Shown here: piece after piece, positions 13,670 through 25,330 of the stretch
Position numbering within the stretch: position 1 is the stretch's first letter
How the letters are laid out: every line of letters starts with the position of its first letter
NCBI RefSeq assembly: GCF_009176645.1
Contig: NZ_AP019007.1
Location: 2,914,001-2,978,000 of the forward strand
Length of the DNA stretch: 64,000 nt
Reading direction: 5' to 3'
Origin: Enterobacter oligotrophicus
Lineage (GTDB): Bacteria; Pseudomonadota; Gammaproteobacteria; Enterobacterales; Enterobacteriaceae
Notes under the pieces: generated by a model
Databases searched by the model: none
Seen by the model: only the letters and a program-made list of their open reading frames with translations
Told to the model about the DNA's origin: nothing
Position numbers and translations under genes: made by a program

Positions 13670-14904
13670 GAATTTTGCCGCTTCGGTAAAAATACCCACA
13701 GCCCCGCCAGCATGACAATGGCATACAAACTCTTCCATCCCACCATCGCCAGCAACAGTAAGCAAAGTACACCCCCGACGACCGCCAGTGCTTTATAGCG
13801 TCCTTTGAGCAAACGACAGCCCGCCAGCATGCAGAGCAGGTAGATCATGATGAAAATGCCATTGGCGTAGACGATCAACGCATCGAGATTGATATTCAAT
13901 GCATAAATGCATAGCGAACTCAGAACGCAGCAACCCAGCACGGCATTCAGCGCATTCAGCGGCAGCTGACGTTTGGATAACCGCGCGAGGCGGCTCTCAG
14001 GTTTGTAGCGCGCCTGCGACCACACCAGCCGGGCGAAGCTCTGGATATAAATGTTGAGGCTGGCAAAGCAGGCGAGGTAGCCGATGACGCAGGCGACCCA
14101 CAGCGCCTTCACACCGAACAATTCAACCACGATGCCCGGCAGCGAGGCGGCAGCGGCTTTATCCGCGCCGAACGCGTTAAAGTGTAATACCAGTACGGTA
14201 CAGGCCCAGTAGACCGAGCCGGCCAACAGCAGGCCAATCATCAGGGCGCGCGGAAAATCCCGCTCGGGTTGCTTAAACTCCGACGCCAGATGGGCAAAGG
14301 CTTCCAGACCGACAAAGCACCAGAACATCACTGAAAGCGCGGCAAACAGTTGTGAATGGTCGACTTCCGTCAATACCGGGAATGGGATTTCCGCCACGGT
14401 GATATCACCCGCCCACCAGATAGCGGCAATGAGTGCGACGATCAGCACCGCGACCAGCGTTTGCAGGTTGGCGCTGGAGCTTGCTCCCCGTGAGCCCACC
14501 CACCAGACAATCGCCAGCGTACCCAGCTCCGCAAGCAGCAGTTGTTCGTTATGCCAGCCAAACAGCGCCTGCCCAAAGCCGGTCGCGATGTGTAACGCTG
14601 CAGGCAGGCCAACCGGGATAACGGAGAGAAACAGCCAGCCGGTGACGCGCTCAAGACGCGGGCCAAACGCCATCCCGACAAAATGCGCCACACCGCCCGC
14701 GCTGGGAAAATGCCGTCCGAGGATGGCGAAGACAATTGCCACCGGGAACACCAGTACAATCAGCACCGGCCACGCCCACAAACTGTTATTTCCGGCCACC
14801 AGTGCCGCCAGTGCGGGAACCGCGAAGACACCCGTGCCTAGCAAGGAAGTTGAGAGTAAGCCAACGCCCTGTGCCAGCCCCAACTCCTGTTTGAGTCCAC
14901 TCAT
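13666..14904 (-). CDS. yjeH: L-methionine/branched-chain amino-acid exporter YjeH
   Basis: A 412-aa APC-superfamily transporter, close to E. coli YjeH (418 aa), which exports methionine and branched-chain amino acids. The N-terminal GLAQGVGLLSTSLLGTGVFAVPALAAL helix-break-helix is typical of the fold; about 12 membrane segments follow. I chose ATG 14904, since the AGGA ribosome site is 8 nt upstream and the product then begins MSGLKQELGLAQG as in E. coli; an ATG two codons earlier is too close to that site. It is divergent from groS, whose heat-shock promoter lies about 65 bp upstream of this start. Confidence 0.94.
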   Translation of the reverse strand: MSGLKQELGLAQGVGLLSTSLLGTGVFAVPALAALVAGNNSLWAWPVLIVLVFPVAIVFAILGRHFPSAGGVAHFVGMAFGPRLERVTGWLFLSVIPVGLPAALHIATGFGQALFGWHNEQLLLAELGTLAIVWWVGSRGASSSANLQTLVAVLIVALIAAIWWAGDITVAEIPFPVLTEVDHSQLFAALSVMFWCFVGLEAFAHLASEFKQPERDFPRALMIGLLLAGSVYWACTVLVLHFNAFGADKAAAASLPGIVVELFGVKALWVACVIGYLACFASLNIYIQSFARLVWSQARYKPESRLARLSKRQLPLNALNAVLGCCVLSSLCIYALNINLDALIVYANGIFIMIYLLCMLAGCRLLKGRYKALAVVGGVLCLLLLAMVGWKSLYAIVMLAGLWVFLPKRQNS

Positions 14905-14944
14905 TGACATCGTCCTGCCACCACCTAAAGAGAGGCGATGGTAA

Positions 14945-15376
<432 letters not shown>

Positions 15377-15403
15377 TTTACGCACGAAACTGTACGAATT
15401 TGA

Positions 15404-17059
<1,656 letters not shown>

Positions 17060-17090
17060 TCATGTTGTTCTGACCCCTTCAGAACGGAAA

Positions 17091-17118
17091 CCCCAGGCAG
17101 CGATGCCTGGGGTTTTTT
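17091..17118 (+). terminator. groSL intrinsic terminator
   Basis: Stem CCCCAGGCA / TGCCTGGGG followed by six T residues, 31 bp after the groL stop. Confidence 0.95.
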
Positions 17119-17131
17119 ATTGCCTGTCCCA

Positions 17132-18295
17132 CTATTCAAAGGTGCCTTTGACGCATACGGTGCCTTCGCGCACCATCTGGCGGCCTTTGGCCCAGACCTC
17201 ACGAATCTTCAGTTCATCCGTCAGCACCAGAAAATCGGCATCGCAACCGGGTATGAGCTGGCCCTTATGCGCCAGTCCGAGAAACTCCGCCACGTTGCGG
17301 GTGAACGGGAGAAGCGCCTCCTCAAGCGGCAGATGATACTCTTTGACCAACCGTTGCAGCGTCTCCGGCAGGGACTCGAAACCCGCAACGCCAATGCCCA
17401 CCAGATTGCCGTTGGTGTCAAAATTCGGCTGGCTGCCGTTACCGTCTGAGCTGAGAGTGAGCCGGTTAAACGGCACCTGTGCTTCACGGGCCGTCACGAT
17501 GGCGCTGGCTGCATCAATAGGTTCGCTGATGCTGGTGGTGATATCGATATAGCCCCCTTCGCGGGCATAGTTCAGGGCGGCGAGGAACAGTGCGTGGGCG
17601 CGGTTAACGTGCGTCGGCAGCAGCTTCGTCCGGGGAACATCGGCGTTATTCAGGATGTTAAACAGCGGCTCCAGCAGTTTTGGACTGTTGCCGAGATGGA
17701 AAACCGATATCCCAGCTTTGCCACCTAATAGCCCGCCCACGCGGGACTGTGCCGCCATGTTAGCGAGCTGATCATTACCCGGAGCAGAAGAACGATGGTC
17801 GGACACTGCGCACTTTACGCCAATGATCTTATCAATCAGAGCCACATCTCTCTCAATGCTGCCGGTAATGGTTGGCGAGGGAAGCCCGTAGGCACCCGTC
17901 AACATCCATGCGCTGATCCCTTCATGCTCAAGCGCCCGCGTTTTTGCCAGCAGCGATTCGGGATGACGCGTCACGCCGTCAGTACCCAGTAAGCCGACAA
18001 CGGAGGTGATACCCGCCGCCACGAGCGCGGACAACCGCACCTCCGGAGTACGGGTATGCGGACCCGCTTCACCGCCGCCGCCGATAAGATGGACATGCTG
18101 ATCGATAAATCCAGGGCAAACCACCGCCCCGGCAAGATCGCTTTCCGGGCAGTCCGGCCACGCTTTAACGTGGCCCGTTTTTTCAATCGCCACGATTTTT
18201 CCCGCGGCGATCAGCAGATCGCAACGCCCGCGATTCTCCGGGGCGTAAAGTTGTGCATTGCGGAAAAGATGGGGGGTGAGCACTGAAAAATCCAT
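17132..18295 (-). CDS. iadA: isoaspartyl dipeptidase IadA
   Basis: A 387-aa metal-dependent hydrolase of the amidohydrolase fold that cleaves beta-aspartyl dipeptides formed from damaged proteins. Metal-binding FIDQHVHLIGGGGEAGP (residues about 62-78), the LPTHVNRA histidine and the late SSDGNGSQP aspartate motif are intact. It is the last gene of a yjiH-yjiG-iadA cluster, 9 bp after yjiG, and ends convergently with groL. In E. coli K-12 the same three genes sit near 98 min, not beside groL. A dipeptide or peptide uptake role for the two membrane partners is possible but unproven. Confidence 0.95.
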   Translation of the reverse strand: MDFSVLTPHLFRNAQLYAPENRGRCDLLIAAGKIVAIEKTGHVKAWPDCPESDLAGAVVCPGFIDQHVHLIGGGGEAGPHTRTPEVRLSALVAAGITSVVGLLGTDGVTRHPESLLAKTRALEHEGISAWMLTGAYGLPSPTITGSIERDVALIDKIIGVKCAVSDHRSSAPGNDQLANMAAQSRVGGLLGGKAGISVFHLGNSPKLLEPLFNILNNADVPRTKLLPTHVNRAHALFLAALNYAREGGYIDITTSISEPIDAASAIVTAREAQVPFNRLTLSSDGNGSQPNFDTNGNLVGIGVAGFESLPETLQRLVKEYHLPLEEALLPFTRNVAEFLGLAHKGQLIPGCDADFLVLTDELKIREVWAKGRQMVREGTVCVKGTFE

Positions 18296-18304
18296 TTTAT
18301 GTCC

Positions 18305-18766
18305 TCAGAAGAGTAGCTGCATCACCCACATAGAAAGCAGGGCGTTAATGACGCAGAGGGTAATAATGTGCGGATAATACTTAGGGTTCACGCCTGCGGT
18401 GCCCAGACAACGGCCCGTGTTTTGCACCGGATTGCCCATCAGGTAGATTGCGGGCAGCAGGATGGTGGCATCGTGGCCGTTAAGTGTGCCAGCGGCGACC
18501 AGGCTGGCGCAGACGCCCACACCGCCGCCCATGCTCATCACCGAGGCCAGTAACACCGTCGCTGCCGCGCCCGGAAGTCCCCACAGCGCCATGATCGGTT
18601 CACAGATCTTACCGACAATATCCAGCAGGCCGGTAACTTTAAGCGCCTGAATGATGACAAATGCCATGACCACGTTCGGGAGCAGGCTGGTGGTGGCGAT
18701 GGTAAAGCCGCGACGAGCACCCTCAATAAACAGATCCATAATATTTTTACGCGGTTGGGCGATCAT
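18305..18766 (-). CDS. yjiG: inner membrane protein YjiG
   Basis: A 153-aa membrane protein that matches E. coli YjiG, with a nucleoside-transporter-gate ('nucleoside recognition') type domain. Hydrophobic segments are at about 22-40, 60-85 and 125-150, with the glycine-rich SVMSMGGGVGVCASLVAAG loop. Its start overlaps the end of yjiH by 20 nt, so translation is probably coupled and the two proteins probably form one complex. The function is not established; co-occurrence with iadA suggests transport linked to isoaspartyl peptides. Confidence 0.9.
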   Translation of the reverse strand: MIAQPRKNIMDLFIEGARRGFTIATTSLLPNVVMAFVIIQALKVTGLLDIVGKICEPIMALWGLPGAAATVLLASVMSMGGGVGVCASLVAAGTLNGHDATILLPAIYLMGNPVQNTGRCLGTAGVNPKYYPHIITLCVINALLSMWVMQLLF

Positions 18767-19412
18767 TTTTTTCCTCCTTTACGGGTTGCCCTTCCATGTG
18801 GGCGATCCACAGGCGAAGGACGTTAGCGCCAACAAATTTAAACACCAGAATCACGGCCAGTGGTGTAATCACCGGCACTGTAATGAAGGTGAAGAGTGCG
18901 GCACCGGAAGAAAAATAGTTGGTAATGATGGCACTACCGCTGGTCTGAAAGGTCGCGAAAATGGCGCGCTCCTGGTCGGTAATTGCGCCTTCGTCGGTCA
19001 GCTCTTTTGTCATCCCAGCCGCAGCGTCGGTGTTTTGCAGGTTGGCGATCAGCGCCAGGGAGCATATTCCCGGCACGCCAAGCAGCGGGCGTAAAATGGG
19101 CGTCATAAGCTGTTGTGCCGCACGTAACCCACCTAATCCCTCGGTCACAGCGATAATACCGAGCGATAAAATGACCGAAGGAGCCAGTTCAAGGGCAAAT
19201 AAGAACCCGTCTTTTGCCCCTGTGCCACCCTCACCGCGAAACGTCAGCGCACCGTTCACCGGGCCAAAGCTGCCGTTTAGGACGGTAAAGTCCAGTACCC
19301 GCCACCATTCGGTACTTTTGGCGAAAAAACCTGAGAAAAAGACAATGGTAAGCACGAACGCCAGATAGCCCACCCATGTCACTTTTTCCTCTCCTGAGGA
19401 TGATGTACTCAT
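18747..19412 (-). CDS. yjiH: YjiH-family membrane protein
   Basis: A 221-aa membrane protein matching E. coli YjiH, with the same nucleoside-recognition type fold as YjiG. The stretch NLQNTDAAAGMTKELTDEGAITDQERAI is a conserved soluble loop, and FQTSGSAIITNYFSSGAALF follows it. It is first in the yjiH-yjiG-iadA operon. A perfect 7-bp inverted repeat lies 20-36 bp upstream of the start and could be an operator. The transported substrate is not known. Confidence 0.9.
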   Translation of the reverse strand: MSTSSSGEEKVTWVGYLAFVLTIVFFSGFFAKSTEWWRVLDFTVLNGSFGPVNGALTFRGEGGTGAKDGFLFALELAPSVILSLGIIAVTEGLGGLRAAQQLMTPILRPLLGVPGICSLALIANLQNTDAAAGMTKELTDEGAITDQERAIFATFQTSGSAIITNYFSSGAALFTFITVPVITPLAVILVFKFVGANVLRLWIAHMEGQPVKEEKNDRPTA

Positions 19413-19431
19413 GAAGCCCCCTTTTTAGTTG

Positions 19432-19448
19432 CGTACAAAAGTTGTACG
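19432..19448. promoter_or_regulatory. inverted repeat upstream of yjiH (possible operator)
   Basis: CGTACAA-AAG-TTGTACG is a perfect 7-bp inverted repeat with a 3-bp spacer, 20 bp upstream of the yjiH start. The size and position suit a dimeric repressor such as a GntR- or LacI-type protein. No regulator gene is adjacent. Confidence 0.5.
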
Positions 19449-19645
19449 TCGCACCACTAAAAACGATTAAGGGCAAAAACACGATATCCCTAAGGGTAAT
19501 ATCAGAATTCATTTAGGATGTCGGAGGAGTGCAGGGCGGAACCTGGCTCGCAGAAATGTCCTGGGGTTTTTCTTTTGGTCATCTTTTAGGTATAAGATTT
19601 ACACACGGACAACTACAGTCCAGCTTATTGAAAACGAGGAATAAC

Positions 19646-19999
19646 ATGCGCGTAAAAGTCTGTGCAGGGATCGTAGGGGCGGCATTGCTGCTGGCGGGTT
19701 GCAGCTCCAGTAACGAGCTGTCGGCAGCGGGCCAGGGTGTTCGCTTTGTAGAAGATAAGCCGGGCAGTGAATGCCAGCTGTTAGGCTCGGCAACCGGTGA
19801 GCAGAGCAACTGGATGTCGGGTCAGCACGGTGAGGAGGGCGGCTCTATGCGCGGCGCGGCGAATGCCCTGCGTAACCAGGCTGCGGCAATGGGCGGCAAT
19901 GTGATTTACGGTGTGAGCAGCCCAACGCAGGGGATGCTGTCCAGCTTCGTGCCAACGGCCAGCCAGATGAGCGGCCAGGTCTATAAGTGCCCGAACTAA
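19646..19999 (+). CDS. yjeI: DUF4156-family lipoprotein YjeI
   Basis: A 117-aa lipoprotein. Signal peptide with lipobox LLAG-C (Cys19), then a mature domain matching E. coli YjeI, including NWMSGQHGEEGGSMRGAAN and GQVYKCPN. The start ATG 19646 has GAGGA 7 nt upstream. The residue after the lipid Cys is Ser, which favours outer-membrane sorting. The function is unknown. It lies between the divergent yjiH operon and the convergent epmB gene. Confidence 0.9.
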   Translation: MRVKVCAGIVGAALLLAGCSSSNELSAAGQGVRFVEDKPGSECQLLGSATGEQSNWMSGQHGEEGGSMRGAANALRNQAAAMGGNVIYGVSSPTQGMLSSFVPTASQMSGQVYKCPN

Positions 20000-20010
20000 T
20001 GTAAGTTGCT

Positions 20011-20060
20011 GATGGCGCTGCGTCTGCCTCTTGTAGGGCAGGTAAGCGTAGCGCCATCTG
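20011..20060. repeat. REP-like palindrome between yjeI and epmB
   Basis: GATGGCGCTGCG...GGTAAGCGTAGCGCCATC forms a REP-like inverted repeat in the 66-bp convergent gap. Confidence 0.65.
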
Positions 20061-20065
20061 CCTTT

Positions 20066-21094
20066 TTAGTGTTGCCGCAGTTGCAAATCCAGCGGCGTCT
20101 TGCTCGGCTCACCGCCAATCTCGCGCGCCAGCTTCGGCACCATATAGCCTGAAACCAGCGTTAACAGTTCGCGCATAATCTGCCGGGCTTCTTCATCTGT
20201 CACCATGAAATGTGCCGCACCCTGAACGCGATCCAGCACGTGCAGGTAATAGGGCATCACGCCCGCATCAAACAATGCGTTGCTCAGGTCCGCCAGCACG
20301 CGGGCGCTATCATTCACGCCACGCAGCAGTACGCTCTGGTTCAGCAGCGTCACGCCTGCCTTACGCAGACGCGCCATTGCCGCACGGAACGCCTCATCGA
20401 TTTCATTCGCGTGGTTGATATGGTTCACCAGCAGCACCTGCAAACGAGACTGCTCAAATCGTGATACGAGCCCGTCAGTGATCCGCGCCGGAATGACTAT
20501 CGGTAAACGGCTATGAATGCGCAGACGCTTAATGTGCGGGATGGCTTCAAGCTGGGTTAGCAGCCAGTCCAGCTCATGATCTTTTGCCATCAGCGGGTCA
20601 CCGCCGGAAAAAATAATCTCATCCAGCTCCGGATGTGCCGCGATGTAGTCCAGCGCCACCTGCCAGTTACGCTTATTTCCCTGATTTTCGGCATACGGGA
20701 AGTGTCGGCGGAAGCAATAGCGGCAATTGACCGCGCAGCCGCCTTTAACCAGCAGCAGGGCGCGGTTCAGGTACTTGTGCAGTAGTCCCGGCACCACGCT
20801 GTTCTGCTCTTCCAGCGGATCGGTGCTGTAACCTGGCGCAGTAATAAATTCATCACGCGAGGTAAGCGTCTGTTTTAATAAGGGATCGTTAGGGTTACCT
20901 TTCTCCATCCGGGCAACAAACGCGCGGGGAACGCGCAGGGCAAAAAGGCGCTTTGCCTCGCGGCCTGCAAGCAACTCTTGATGCTGTTCGAGGTCTAAAA
21001 GACGCAGCAATTCATCAGGACTGGTGATTACATCGGCAAGTTGCGATAACCAATCTTCTCTGGACGGGGTATTTAGGGTTACAATATGCGCCAT
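20066..21094 (-). CDS. epmB: EF-P lysine 2,3-aminomutase EpmB
   Basis: A 342-aa radical-SAM enzyme that converts (S)-alpha-lysine to (R)-beta-lysine for attachment to Lys34 of EF-P. The radical-SAM cysteine motif CAVNCRYC lies at residues about 119-126, followed by the glycine-rich [13 protein letters not shown]. The C-terminal region has the PLP-binding lysine expected of the aminomutase family. Length equals E. coli EpmB (YjeK). It is divergent from its substrate gene efp with only 40 bp between starts; epmA, the ligase of the pathway, lies about 9 kb away. Confidence 0.97.
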   Translation of the reverse strand: MAHIVTLNTPSREDWLSQLADVITSPDELLRLLDLEQHQELLAGREAKRLFALRVPRAFVARMEKGNPNDPLLKQTLTSRDEFITAPGYSTDPLEEQNSVVPGLLHKYLNRALLLVKGGCAVNCRYCFRRHFPYAENQGNKRNWQVALDYIAAHPELDEIIFSGGDPLMAKDHELDWLLTQLEAIPHIKRLRIHSRLPIVIPARITDGLVSRFEQSRLQVLLVNHINHANEIDEAFRAAMARLRKAGVTLLNQSVLLRGVNDSARVLADLSNALFDAGVMPYYLHVLDRVQGAAHFMVTDEEARQIMRELLTLVSGYMVPKLAREIGGEPSKTPLDLQLRQH

Positions 21095-21134
21095 TTTGTG
21101 GCTTAGCTACCAGTTAACAAATTTAGAGGGCCTT

Positions 21135-21701
21135 ATGGCAACGTACTATAGCAACGATTTTCGTGCTGGTCTTAAAATCATGATGGACGGCGAACCGTAT
21201 GCGGTTGAAGCCAGCGAATTCGTTAAACCAGGTAAAGGCCAGGCATTTGCGCGCGTTAAGCTGCGTCGCCTGCTGACTGGTACTCGTGTTGAGAAAACCT
21301 TCAAGTCTACTGACTCCGCTGAAGGCGCTGATGTTGTCGATATGAACCTGACTTACCTGTACAACGACGGTGAGTTCTGGCACTTCATGAACAACGAAAC
21401 GTTCGAACAACTGTCTGCTGACGCTAAAGCAATTGGCGATAGCGGCAAATGGCTGCTGGATCAGGCTGAGTGCATCGTGACTCTGTGGAACGGCCAGCCT
21501 ATCGCTGTGACTCCACCGAACTTCGTAGAACTGGAAATCATCGAAACCGATCCAGGTCTGAAAGGTGATACCGCAGGTACTGGCGGCAAACCAGCAACCC
21601 TGTCTACCGGTGCAGTGGTTAAAGTTCCACTGTTCGTTCAGATCGGTGAAGTGATCAAAGTGGATACCCGCTCCGGCGAATACGTATCCCGCGTGAAGTA
21701 A
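21135..21701 (+). CDS. efp: translation elongation factor P
   Basis: A 188-aa EF-P, full length. It binds between the ribosomal P and E sites and relieves stalling at polyproline runs. Lys34 (in FVKPGKGQA), the residue modified by EpmA/EpmB, is present. The start is ATG 21135 ([12 protein letters not shown]), preceded by AGAGGG; the frame upstream lies inside the epmB promoter and is not used. Its partners epmB (adjacent, divergent) and epmA are both in this window. Confidence 0.98.
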   Translation: MATYYSNDFRAGLKIMMDGEPYAVEASEFVKPGKGQAFARVKLRRLLTGTRVEKTFKSTDSAEGADVVDMNLTYLYNDGEFWHFMNNETFEQLSADAKAIGDSGKWLLDQAECIVTLWNGQPIAVTPPNFVELEIIETDPGLKGDTAGTGGKPATLSTGAVVKVPLFVQIGEVIKVDTRSGEYVSRVK

Positions 21702-21719
21702 TTCATGTAAATGATGAAC

Positions 21720-21745
21720 GGCGCAGCGCCCGCTGCGCCTGATTT
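21720..21745 (+). terminator. hairpin terminator after efp
   Basis: GGCGCAGCG / CGCTGCGCC forms a strong GC stem followed by TGATTTT. It lies 18 bp beyond efp and just before ecnA. Confidence 0.65.
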
Positions 21746-21757
21746 TGGCAGGCAGGG

Positions 21758-21892
21758 ATGATGAAACGTACCGTTAAAATTCTGCTTTTACTCGTGCTGT
21801 CCGGCGCGTGCCTTTCCGGATGCAATACTGCGCGTGGCGTGGGTGAAGATATCCAGGATCTCGGCCATATCATTTCGCACGCGGCCAGCTAA
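21758..21892 (+). CDS. ecnA: entericidin A (antidote lipopeptide)
   Basis: A 44-aa lipoprotein precursor: MMKRTVKILL, a hydrophobic stretch, lipobox LSG-C (Cys22), then NTARGVGEDIQDLGHIISHAAS. It matches entericidin A of E. coli (41 aa) in layout. EcnA is described as the antidote to the bacteriolytic EcnB lipoprotein. AGGGATG is just before the start; two adjacent ATG codons are possible starts (21758 or 21761). It is followed by ecnB on the same strand. Confidence 0.9.
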   Translation: MMKRTVKILLLLVLSGACLSGCNTARGVGEDIQDLGHIISHAAS

Positions 21893-21961
21893 TCTCCTCT
21901 AATTTTCCTAAAAATGCTTCCTTTTCCGTCAAACGTCGGGATCTTGTCTATTCTTAAGTTG

Positions 21962-21968
21962 CTATACA
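21962..21968 (+). promoter_or_regulatory. possible sigma-S -10 element of ecnB
   Basis: TTG-CTATACA resembles a sigma-S extended -10 (CTATACT preceded by G). It lies 33 bp before the ecnB start. E. coli ecnB is known to be sigma-S dependent. The assignment is by similarity only. Confidence 0.4.
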
Positions 21969-22000
21969 CAAAACAACTTTGGCTATAAAAGGAAGATATT

Positions 22001-22147
22001 ATGGTTAAGAAAACAATTGCAGCGATCTTTTCTGTTCTGGTGCTCTCTTCAGTGCTGACTGCATGTAATACCACTCGTGGCGTGGGGGAAGATATCTCCG
22101 ACGGTGGTAACGCTATTTCTGGCGCAGCGACGAAAGCGCAGAACTAA
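22001..22147 (+). CDS. ecnB: entericidin B (toxin lipoprotein)
   Basis: A 48-aa lipoprotein: [10 protein letters not shown], hydrophobic core, lipobox LTA-C (Cys22), then [26 protein letters not shown]. It matches E. coli entericidin B at full length. EcnB is a bacteriolytic outer-membrane lipoprotein made in stationary phase, with EcnA as antidote. AGGAAG lies 7 nt before the start. A convergent LuxR-type gene follows, so the locus has the ecnA-ecnB-regulator form reported in Citrobacter. Confidence 0.93.
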   Translation: MVKKTIAAIFSVLVLSSVLTACNTTRGVGEDISDGGNAISGAATKAQN

Positions 22148-22156
22148 TGACGCATG

Positions 22157-22189
22157 GACGGTACGGCGCGTAAATTTCACCGTACCGTC
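22157..22189. terminator. hairpin between ecnB and the LuxR-type gene
   Basis: GACGGTACGG / CCGTACCGTC, a perfect 10-bp stem with a 13-nt loop, in the convergent gap and overlapping the regulator's stop codon. There is no T run on either side, so its terminator role is moderate. Confidence 0.5.
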
Positions 22190-22787
22190 AATTCTCCACT
22201 TCCTGCAGAGATAAAAACGGGGAGAAGCGCGTATCCATATGCAGTTTCATACGGATATTTCGTTTGTAGGTATAGACCGTTTTCCCGTTGATGCTCAGAT
22301 GGCTGGCAATCTTCTGGTTGCTCGCGCCGTCCATCCATAAATTCAGCACCTTCTCCTCCTGCCGGGTGAGCAAGGGGGCAGCAGCCTGCGGTATTTCAAC
22401 GCTTGCACATGATGTAAGCGCATCATTAATGACGCCCGCCAGCGCCTCAAGGTCAGTTTTTTTTAACAGAGAAGACCAGACCGGGAACTGCGCCAGATAG
22501 TCTGACATGTCCTGTGCTTCCCCCGACTGCAGCAGAATAAAAGGCAATGTTTCACTGGCAATCAACAGTGATGAGAGCTGCTGGAAATGGTGAATATCTT
22601 GTCGGAAACCGTGTAAGTCAGCGATGACCAGCGTCGGTTTCCATTGCAGAATATGCTCTCTGGCGAGAAAAAGGTTATTCAGCCCGGTCACAACGAAGTG
22701 ACCAGGGAACAGACCAGAATGATTGAGCCATGCTTCAAATCCCGCACGGGTGAAGTGACAACGGTCAATCAAAAGAATTTTGAACAT
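22188..22787 (-). CDS. ecnR: LuxR-type regulator beside the entericidin genes
   Basis: A 199-aa protein. Residues 1-120 look like a degenerate response-regulator or sensor domain. Residues about 138-193 form a LuxR-type HTH (LLTRQEEKVLNLWMDG, ASNQKIASHLSINGKTVYTYKRNI). It resembles the capsule/fimbria-type LuxR regulators of enterics. Its position matches the regulator described next to Citrobacter entericidins (ecnR/entR, name from memory); E. coli K-12 lacks it. It probably controls ecnB, but this is inferred from position. It is convergent with ecnB. Confidence 0.75.
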   Translation of the reverse strand: MFKILLIDRCHFTRAGFEAWLNHSGLFPGHFVVTGLNNLFLAREHILQWKPTLVIADLHGFRQDIHHFQQLSSLLIASETLPFILLQSGEAQDMSDYLAQFPVWSSLLKKTDLEALAGVINDALTSCASVEIPQAAAPLLTRQEEKVLNLWMDGASNQKIASHLSINGKTVYTYKRNIRMKLHMDTRFSPFLSLQEVEN

Positions 22788-22976
22788 AATAGATTCGCAG
22801 TCGGCTAGAGGTTTGGCTTCCTGCCATCAGAAAGCACACCATCATAGGGAAGTCGGATGAGCGATAAATGCCTGAACTACGCGGCATACTGAGGCTATTT
22901 CTTGCCTTAACGCGTTCAGCACAAAAGGATTGAAAAAAAATCGCACGCTAACCAAAATATGACGCGTGATCTCTGC

Positions 22977-23021
22977 CTTGCGGGACGACCCGTAAGCGCT
23001 TCTTTCATCGGGGACGGCCCC
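22977..23021 (+). promoter_or_regulatory. guanidine-II riboswitch (mini-ykkC) of sugE/gdx
   Basis: Two hairpins in tandem, each with an ACGR tetraloop, which is the defining feature of this riboswitch. Hairpin 1: stem 22977-22984 / 22989-22996 with loop ACGA. Hairpin 2: stem GGGG (23010-23013) / CCCC (23018-23021) with loop ACGG. The ribosome site AAGGAG (23039-23043 region) follows within 25 nt. A weak AACTT/AAGTT pairing (23022-23037) may serve as the switch region. Guanidine binding is known to raise expression of the exporter in this class. Confidence 0.88.
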
Positions 23022-23049
23022 AACTTGCATTTAAGTTAAGGAGCCTGCT

Positions 23050-23367
23050 ATGTCCTGGATTGTTCTATTTATTGCCGGTCTGCTCGAAGTGGTATGGGCA
23101 ATTGGTCTGAAGTATACCCACGGTTTTACCCGCCTGACGCCCAGTGTCATTACCATTACGGCGATGATTGTGAGTATCGTCCTGTTGTCATGGGCGATGC
23201 GTTCCCTGCCCGTGGGGACAGCGTATGCCGTCTGGACGGGAATTGGCGCGGTGGGTGCAGCGATTACGGGCATTTTGTTGCTGGGAGAGTCAGCGAGCCT
23301 GGCGCGTATCGCCAGCCTCGCGTTAATTGTGGCGGGGATTATTGGGTTGAAGCTCAGTACGCATTAA
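23050..23367 (+). CDS. sugE: guanidinium exporter Gdx (SugE)
   Basis: A 105-aa small multidrug resistance family protein with four membrane helices. The essential glutamate of the first helix is Glu13 ([20 protein letters not shown]). The SugE-specific GxxxTW-type motif ([13 protein letters not shown]) is present. It exports guanidinium in exchange for protons, works as a dual-topology dimer, and is also named gdx. The guanidine-II riboswitch in its leader supports this function. Its stop shares TTAA with the stop of convergent blc. Confidence 0.96.
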   Translation: MSWIVLFIAGLLEVVWAIGLKYTHGFTRLTPSVITITAMIVSIVLLSWAMRSLPVGTAYAVWTGIGAVGAAITGILLLGESASLARIASLALIVAGIIGLKLSTH

Positions 23368-23894
23368 TGCGGTTGTTCAACCCAGATTAATTTTGACACA
23401 TCAAACCCCTGACGGGTCGCCACGTCCAGCATTTGCTGTTTCATTTCGGGTGAAATGGTCGGCGTGCGGGAGAGAATCCACAGATAGTTGCGATTCGGCC
23501 CACAGACCAGCGCGTGGCGATACTCCCGGTCCAGGGCAATGACGTTATAACCGCCATAGAACGGGCCAAAAAACGAGACTTTCAGTGCGGCCCTGCTCGG
23601 GTTGCCGGTAAAGTACGCTTTACCCGTTGACTGCTGCCACATCTCACGATCAGGGTTATAGCCACGATTGATGACCTGAATACCACCGTCATCCATCGAG
23701 CTGTAATTTGCTGTGACTTTCTCTAAACCCCGTTCGAACCGATGGTCCAGGCGGGCGATCTCATACCATGTTCCGAGGAAGCGTTGGGCGTCGAAATGAC
23801 TGACGACGGTCACGCCAGGAGGCGGGGTAGGGGAACTGCAGGCCACCACTAAAAACGCGGCTGTCACTGCGGCGATAACAGGCAGAATGCGCAT
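23364..23894 (-). CDS. blc: outer-membrane lipocalin Blc
   Basis: A 176-aa bacterial lipocalin. Signal peptide with lipobox VVA-C (Cys19), followed by the lipocalin motif [18 protein letters not shown] (residues about 41-58) and the conserved [12 protein letters not shown]. It is anchored in the outer membrane, binds lysophospholipids and is made under envelope stress or starvation. The start is ATG 23894 (MRILPVIAA), matching E. coli, with AAGGAAAC upstream; the longer frame upstream includes REP DNA. Confidence 0.96.
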   Translation of the reverse strand: MRILPVIAAVTAAFLVVACSSPTPPPGVTVVSHFDAQRFLGTWYEIARLDHRFERGLEKVTANYSSMDDGGIQVINRGYNPDREMWQQSTGKAYFTGNPSRAALKVSFFGPFYGGYNVIALDREYRHALVCGPNRNYLWILSRTPTISPEMKQQMLDVATRQGFDVSKLIWVEQPH

Positions 23895-23967
23895 AGGTGT
23901 TTCCTTACTGTTTTTTGTTAAGTGTAGATGACAGCAGGAAAAAAGCGGAGCAATGTGCGGCATGTTT

Positions 23968-24046
23968 CGCCGGGTGGCGCTGAGCTTACCCGGCCAACAC
24001 AACGCATGGACCTCGTAGGCCGGGTAAGGCGAAGCCGCCACCCGGC
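23968..24046. repeat. REP/BIME pair between blc and ampC
   Basis: Two inverted palindromic units, 23968-23995 and 24014-24046 (GCCGGGTGGCGC...TTACCCGGCC and the mirror). They lie immediately after the ampC stop. Confidence 0.85.
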
Positions 24047-24052
24047 AGGGTT

Positions 24053-25330
<1,278 letters not shown>

